Shown here piece by piece: positions 61,762 to 64,000 of a stretch of DNA of 64,000 bases. The position numbers were made by a program, and so were the translations under genes. Location: positions 1-64,000 of the forward strand of contig NZ_JANUGX010000025.1 in assembly GCF_024753245.1 (NCBI RefSeq), given 5' to 3'. The notes below the pieces were generated by a model. That model had not been told where the DNA came from, ran no database searches, and saw only the letters and a program-made list of their open reading frames with translations. Each line of letters starts with the position of its first letter. Positions within the stretch are counted from its first letter, which is position 1. The stretch comes from Massilia norwichensis (GTDB lineage: Bacteria > Pseudomonadota > Gammaproteobacteria > Burkholderiales > Burkholderiaceae_D).

Positions 61762-62565
61762 TTACACCGCCCGGCGCAGCTTCTCGACCGTGTAGTTGCC
61801 GGCATCCTGGGGCGGGCGCACCAGCTTCAGGATTGCCATCGTGCAGTTGCCGCCCTTGCCCTGCGAGCGTTCGGCAGCCTTGTTGATGAGCATTTCGGAA
61901 GCCTGGCGCGGCGTGGCGCGCGCGGTCGCGGCGCCCAGTTCGGCGTCGGTAAAGAAGTGCCACAGGCCGTCCGAGGCCAGCAGGAACACGTCGCCGGCGG
62001 CCAGGCCGCCGTGGTGGCCGATGGCGACAAAGGGATCCTTGCGGCCATTGCCCAGCACGTTCACCAGCAGCTTCGACTTGCGGTGATTTTTGGCCGCGTC
62101 CGGCGGCAGGCGGTCGCTGGCCACCAAGTGCTCGACATAGCCGGCATCGCTGGTGCGCGCCAGGCAGGCACCGTCCTGGAAATGGTAGAGGCGGGAGTCG
62201 CCGACGTGCGCCCAGACCGCCTCGCCGTGCGGGCTCAGGATCAGCCCGACGAAGCTGGCATGCGCCTCGAGGCCGGTCGTCACGGCGTTCATCTTGATGA
62301 CCAGGTGCGTCTCCTGCACGATGTCGCGCAGCAGCTGTTCGAGGCGCTCGATGCCGGGGCCGTCGGCCGGCTTGAACAGGTCGAACACCTGCTTGGCCGT
62401 GTGCAGTACCTGCTCGGAAGCCGCGGCGCCGGCGATGCCGTCGGACAGGATCGCCAGCACGTAGCCGGGCGCGCGGGCGCCCGTCATCAAGGCGACCCGG
62501 TCATTCTGTTGCGGGCGGTTGCCGATGTGCTGCGCGGTTCCCGCTTCTAACTTGTATGAACTCAT
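61762..62565 (-). CDS. PP2C-family serine/threonine phosphatase
   Basis: A 267-residue PP2C domain without other domains. Recognisable motifs: GNRPQQNDR (usually QNEDR), ILSDGIAG (metal Asp), HVGDSRLYHF and ASDGLWHFF (second metal Asp). The usual terminal Asp-Asn is replaced by GKGGNCTMAI, a Gly in place of Asp, so one metal ligand may be missing. It would counteract a Hanks-type kinase, none of which is in the window. Confidence 0.87.
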   Translation of the reverse strand: MSSYKLEAGTAQHIGNRPQQNDRVALMTGARAPGYVLAILSDGIAGAAASEQVLHTAKQVFDLFKPADGPGIERLEQLLRDIVQETHLVIKMNAVTTGLEAHASFVGLILSPHGEAVWAHVGDSRLYHFQDGACLARTSDAGYVEHLVASDRLPPDAAKNHRKSKLLVNVLGNGRKDPFVAIGHHGGLAAGDVFLLASDGLWHFFTDAELGAATARATPRQASEMLINKAAERSQGKGGNCTMAILKLVRPPQDAGNYTVEKLRRAV

Positions 62566-62722
62566 AAACGTGGCTTTCCGATACCGGCTTGCCGATCTTT
62601 GTTGGCGGCAACGTCGGCGTAGATTAAACTATGCACTGGTTTGCATCACAGTTGCAAGCCGTAACGACGATTCACGTCCTCCCATCCTCAGCTTCAGCCT
62701 CTTAAGTTCGGAATTGCCTATC

Positions 62723-62923
62723 ATGATCGACGTCCAGGAGATCCAGCGCCGTATTATTGAACTCGACGTGGAACATCGCGACCTCGACGCTGTCATCGAC
62801 ATGCTCACCCGTGACGGCCATTCCGACCAATTACAGTTGCGACGTCTGAAGAAGCGCAAGCTGCAGCTGAAGGACCACATCACTTTGCTGAAAATGCAGT
62901 TGGTGCCGGACGTGCCGGCGTAA
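62723..62923 (+). CDS. DUF465 (YdcH-like) small protein
   Basis: A 66-residue all-helical protein of the DUF465/YdcH family, with IQRRIIELDVEHRDLDAVI and the basic LRRLKKRKLQLKDHI. Function unknown; relatives are small cytosolic coiled coils. It starts 157 bases after the divergent PP2C gene and is followed 34 bases later by the helicase. Confidence 0.85.
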   Translation: MIDVQEIQRRIIELDVEHRDLDAVIDMLTRDGHSDQLQLRRLKKRKLQLKDHITLLKMQLVPDVPA

Positions 62924-62957
62924 GCTGTCAGTCTTTCACCGACAAGAATTCCCGATT

Positions 62958-64000
62958 TTGACCGACCACCTGCCCCTGACCGGCCTTGCCGGCGAGCCGC
63001 TTCCTGCTGACACCACCGACGTAGCCGCATCCGTCCCCCAAGAGGGCGGCGAATCCGCTGCGCCCGGTAAATACGACGCCGAGATCGACCGCATCTTCGG
63101 TGCCGGTGGCCCGCTCGCGCCCGCCGTCGGCAGCTTCAAGCCGCGCCAATCCCAGACCGAGATGGCCAAGGCCATCGCCGACGCCATCGGCAACCAGGCC
63201 ACGCTCATCGCCGAGGCCGGCACGGGCACGGGTAAAACCTTCGCCTACCTGGTGCCGGCGCTGCTGTGGGGCGGCAAGACCATCATCTCGACCGGTACCA
63301 AGAACCTGCAGGACCAGCTGTTCTCGCGCGACATCCCGAACGTGCGCCAGGCCCTGCGCGCGCCGGTCTCGGTGGCGCTGCTGAAGGGCCGCGCCAACTA
63401 CGTCTGCCATTACAACCTGGAGCGCACGCTGCAGAACGGGCGCCTGACCTCGCGCGACGATGTCGGCCACCTGCGCGAGATCTCGCGCTTCATCAAGATG
63501 AGCAACTCGGGCGACAAGGCCGAGCTGGCCAAGGTGCCGGAGACGGCATCGGTGTGGAACCTGGTGACCTCGACGCGCGAAAACTGCGTCGGCCAGGAAT
63601 GCCAGTACTACCAGGACTGCTTCGTGATGAAGGCGCGCCGCGAAGCCCAGCAGGCCGACGTGGTCGTGGTCAACCACCACCTGTTCTTCGCCGATGTGGC
63701 GCTGAAGGAGGGCGGCATGGCCGAACTGCTGCCGGCCGCCAACACTATCGTCTTCGACGAGGCGCACCAGCTGCCGGAAGTGGCGACCCTGTTCTTCGGC
63801 ACCACGGTCTCGACCTCGCAGGTGCTGGAACTGTGCCGCGACGTGCTGGCCGAAGGCCTGGCGCATGCGCGCGGCGGTCCGGACTGGGCCAAGGTCGTGA
63901 TGGTGGTCGAAAAGGCCGCGCGCGACCTGCGCCTGACCTTCCCCGAAGGCGGCACCCGTTTGTCGCTGCCGCAGATCCCGCCGAGCTCGGACTTTTTCCC
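62958..64000 (+). CDS. DinG/YoaA-family ATP-dependent DNA helicase (3' end outside window)
   Basis: The first 347 codons of an iron-sulfur superfamily-2 helicase; the frame runs off the window edge. Walker A is AEAGTGTGKT, the DEAH box FDEAHQLPEV, and four cysteines (NYVCHYN, then CVGQECQYYQDC) match the [4Fe-4S] domain of DinG/XPD relatives. The likely role is unwinding DNA at forks or R-loops. The start is TTG at 62958, which is the first plausible codon in frame; the N-terminal about 40 residues are poorly conserved. Confidence 0.88.
   Translation, partial: MTDHLPLTGLAGEPLPADTTDVAASVPQEGGESAAPGKYDAEIDRIFGAGGPLAPAVGSFKPRQSQTEMAKAIADAIGNQATLIAEAGTGTGKTFAYLVPALLWGGKTIISTGTKNLQDQLFSRDIPNVRQALRAPVSVALLKGRANYVCHYNLERTLQNGRLTSRDDVGHLREISRFIKMSNSGDKAELAKVPETASVWNLVTSTRENCVGQECQYYQDCFVMKARREAQQADVVVVNHHLFFADVALKEGGMAELLPAANTIVFDEAHQLPEVATLFFGTTVSTSQVLELCRDVLAEGLAHARGGPDWAKVVMVVEKAARDLRLTFPEGGTRLSLPQIPPSSDFF

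Overview
The window is a 64 kb piece of a GC-rich betaproteobacterial chromosome. Gene content and protein sequences point to the Oxalobacteraceae, most likely Massilia or a close relative: a DUF2863 protein, a PEP-CTERM protein, the mdh / gntR / sdhCDAB-sdhE-gltA and odhAB-lpd arrangement of Burkholderiales, several TonB receptors, and no obvious phage or plasmid backbone. The genus is inferred; there is no rRNA in the window. No tRNA, rRNA, CRISPR array or insertion sequence was recognised, and no gap between genes exceeds about 300 bases.

Layout. 1-4.8 kb: a four-gene hydrolase operon (hypothetical, M14 carboxypeptidase, CYTH, serine hydrolase) facing an alpha/beta hydrolase-MarR pair with a palindromic operator. 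4.8-9.3 kb: DUF2863 protein, then a Fur-box-controlled siderophore receptor with its PKHD hydroxylase. 9.3-12.5 kb: NHL-type lipoprotein and acyltransferase. 12.5-24.3 kb: a TCA-cycle block (acnA, CitE-like lyase, mdh, GntR regulator, sdhCDAB, sdhE, gltA). 24.4-29.4 kb: small conserved proteins, a methyltransferase and a PAS-GGDEF-EAL protein.

29.4-33.5 kb is the most striking part: a four-gene operon encoding photoactive yellow protein (PYP), a short acyl-carrier/AMP-ligase fusion, an ammonia-lyase homologue that lacks the usual catalytic segments, and a CarH/LitR-type B12 light-sensing repressor. Two near-identical 15-17 bp palindromes flank its apparent promoter. It runs tail-to-tail into the cyclic-di-GMP gene, so light input, two photoreceptors and a second-messenger enzyme lie together.

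33.5-45.8 kb: gluQRS, a PEP-CTERM/CHRD protein, outer-membrane and membrane proteins, BlaI-type regulator, a two-component system with Pro/Ala-rich partners, an esterase, a lipoprotein and a second TonB receptor. 45.8-47.7 kb: a compositionally different, divergent two-gene island of unknown function, with weak resemblance to nucleotide-modification and uracil-DNA-glycosylase-like folds. 47.7-52.3 kb: a Fur-box-controlled PepSY / DUF2271 / DUF4198 / ApbE / flavoprotein reductase operon, probably reductive iron handling. 52.5-60 kb: 2-oxoglutarate dehydrogenase (odhA, odhB, lpdA) interrupted by a PspC gene, then zapE. 60-64 kb: lipoprotein, metalloprotease-like protein, PP2C phosphatase, a DUF465 protein, and a DinG-type helicase cut by the window edge.

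Paired inverted repeats of two sequence families sit in five intergenic gaps, four of them next to TCA-cycle or odh genes. They look like REPIN-type elements or stem-loops rather than CRISPR.
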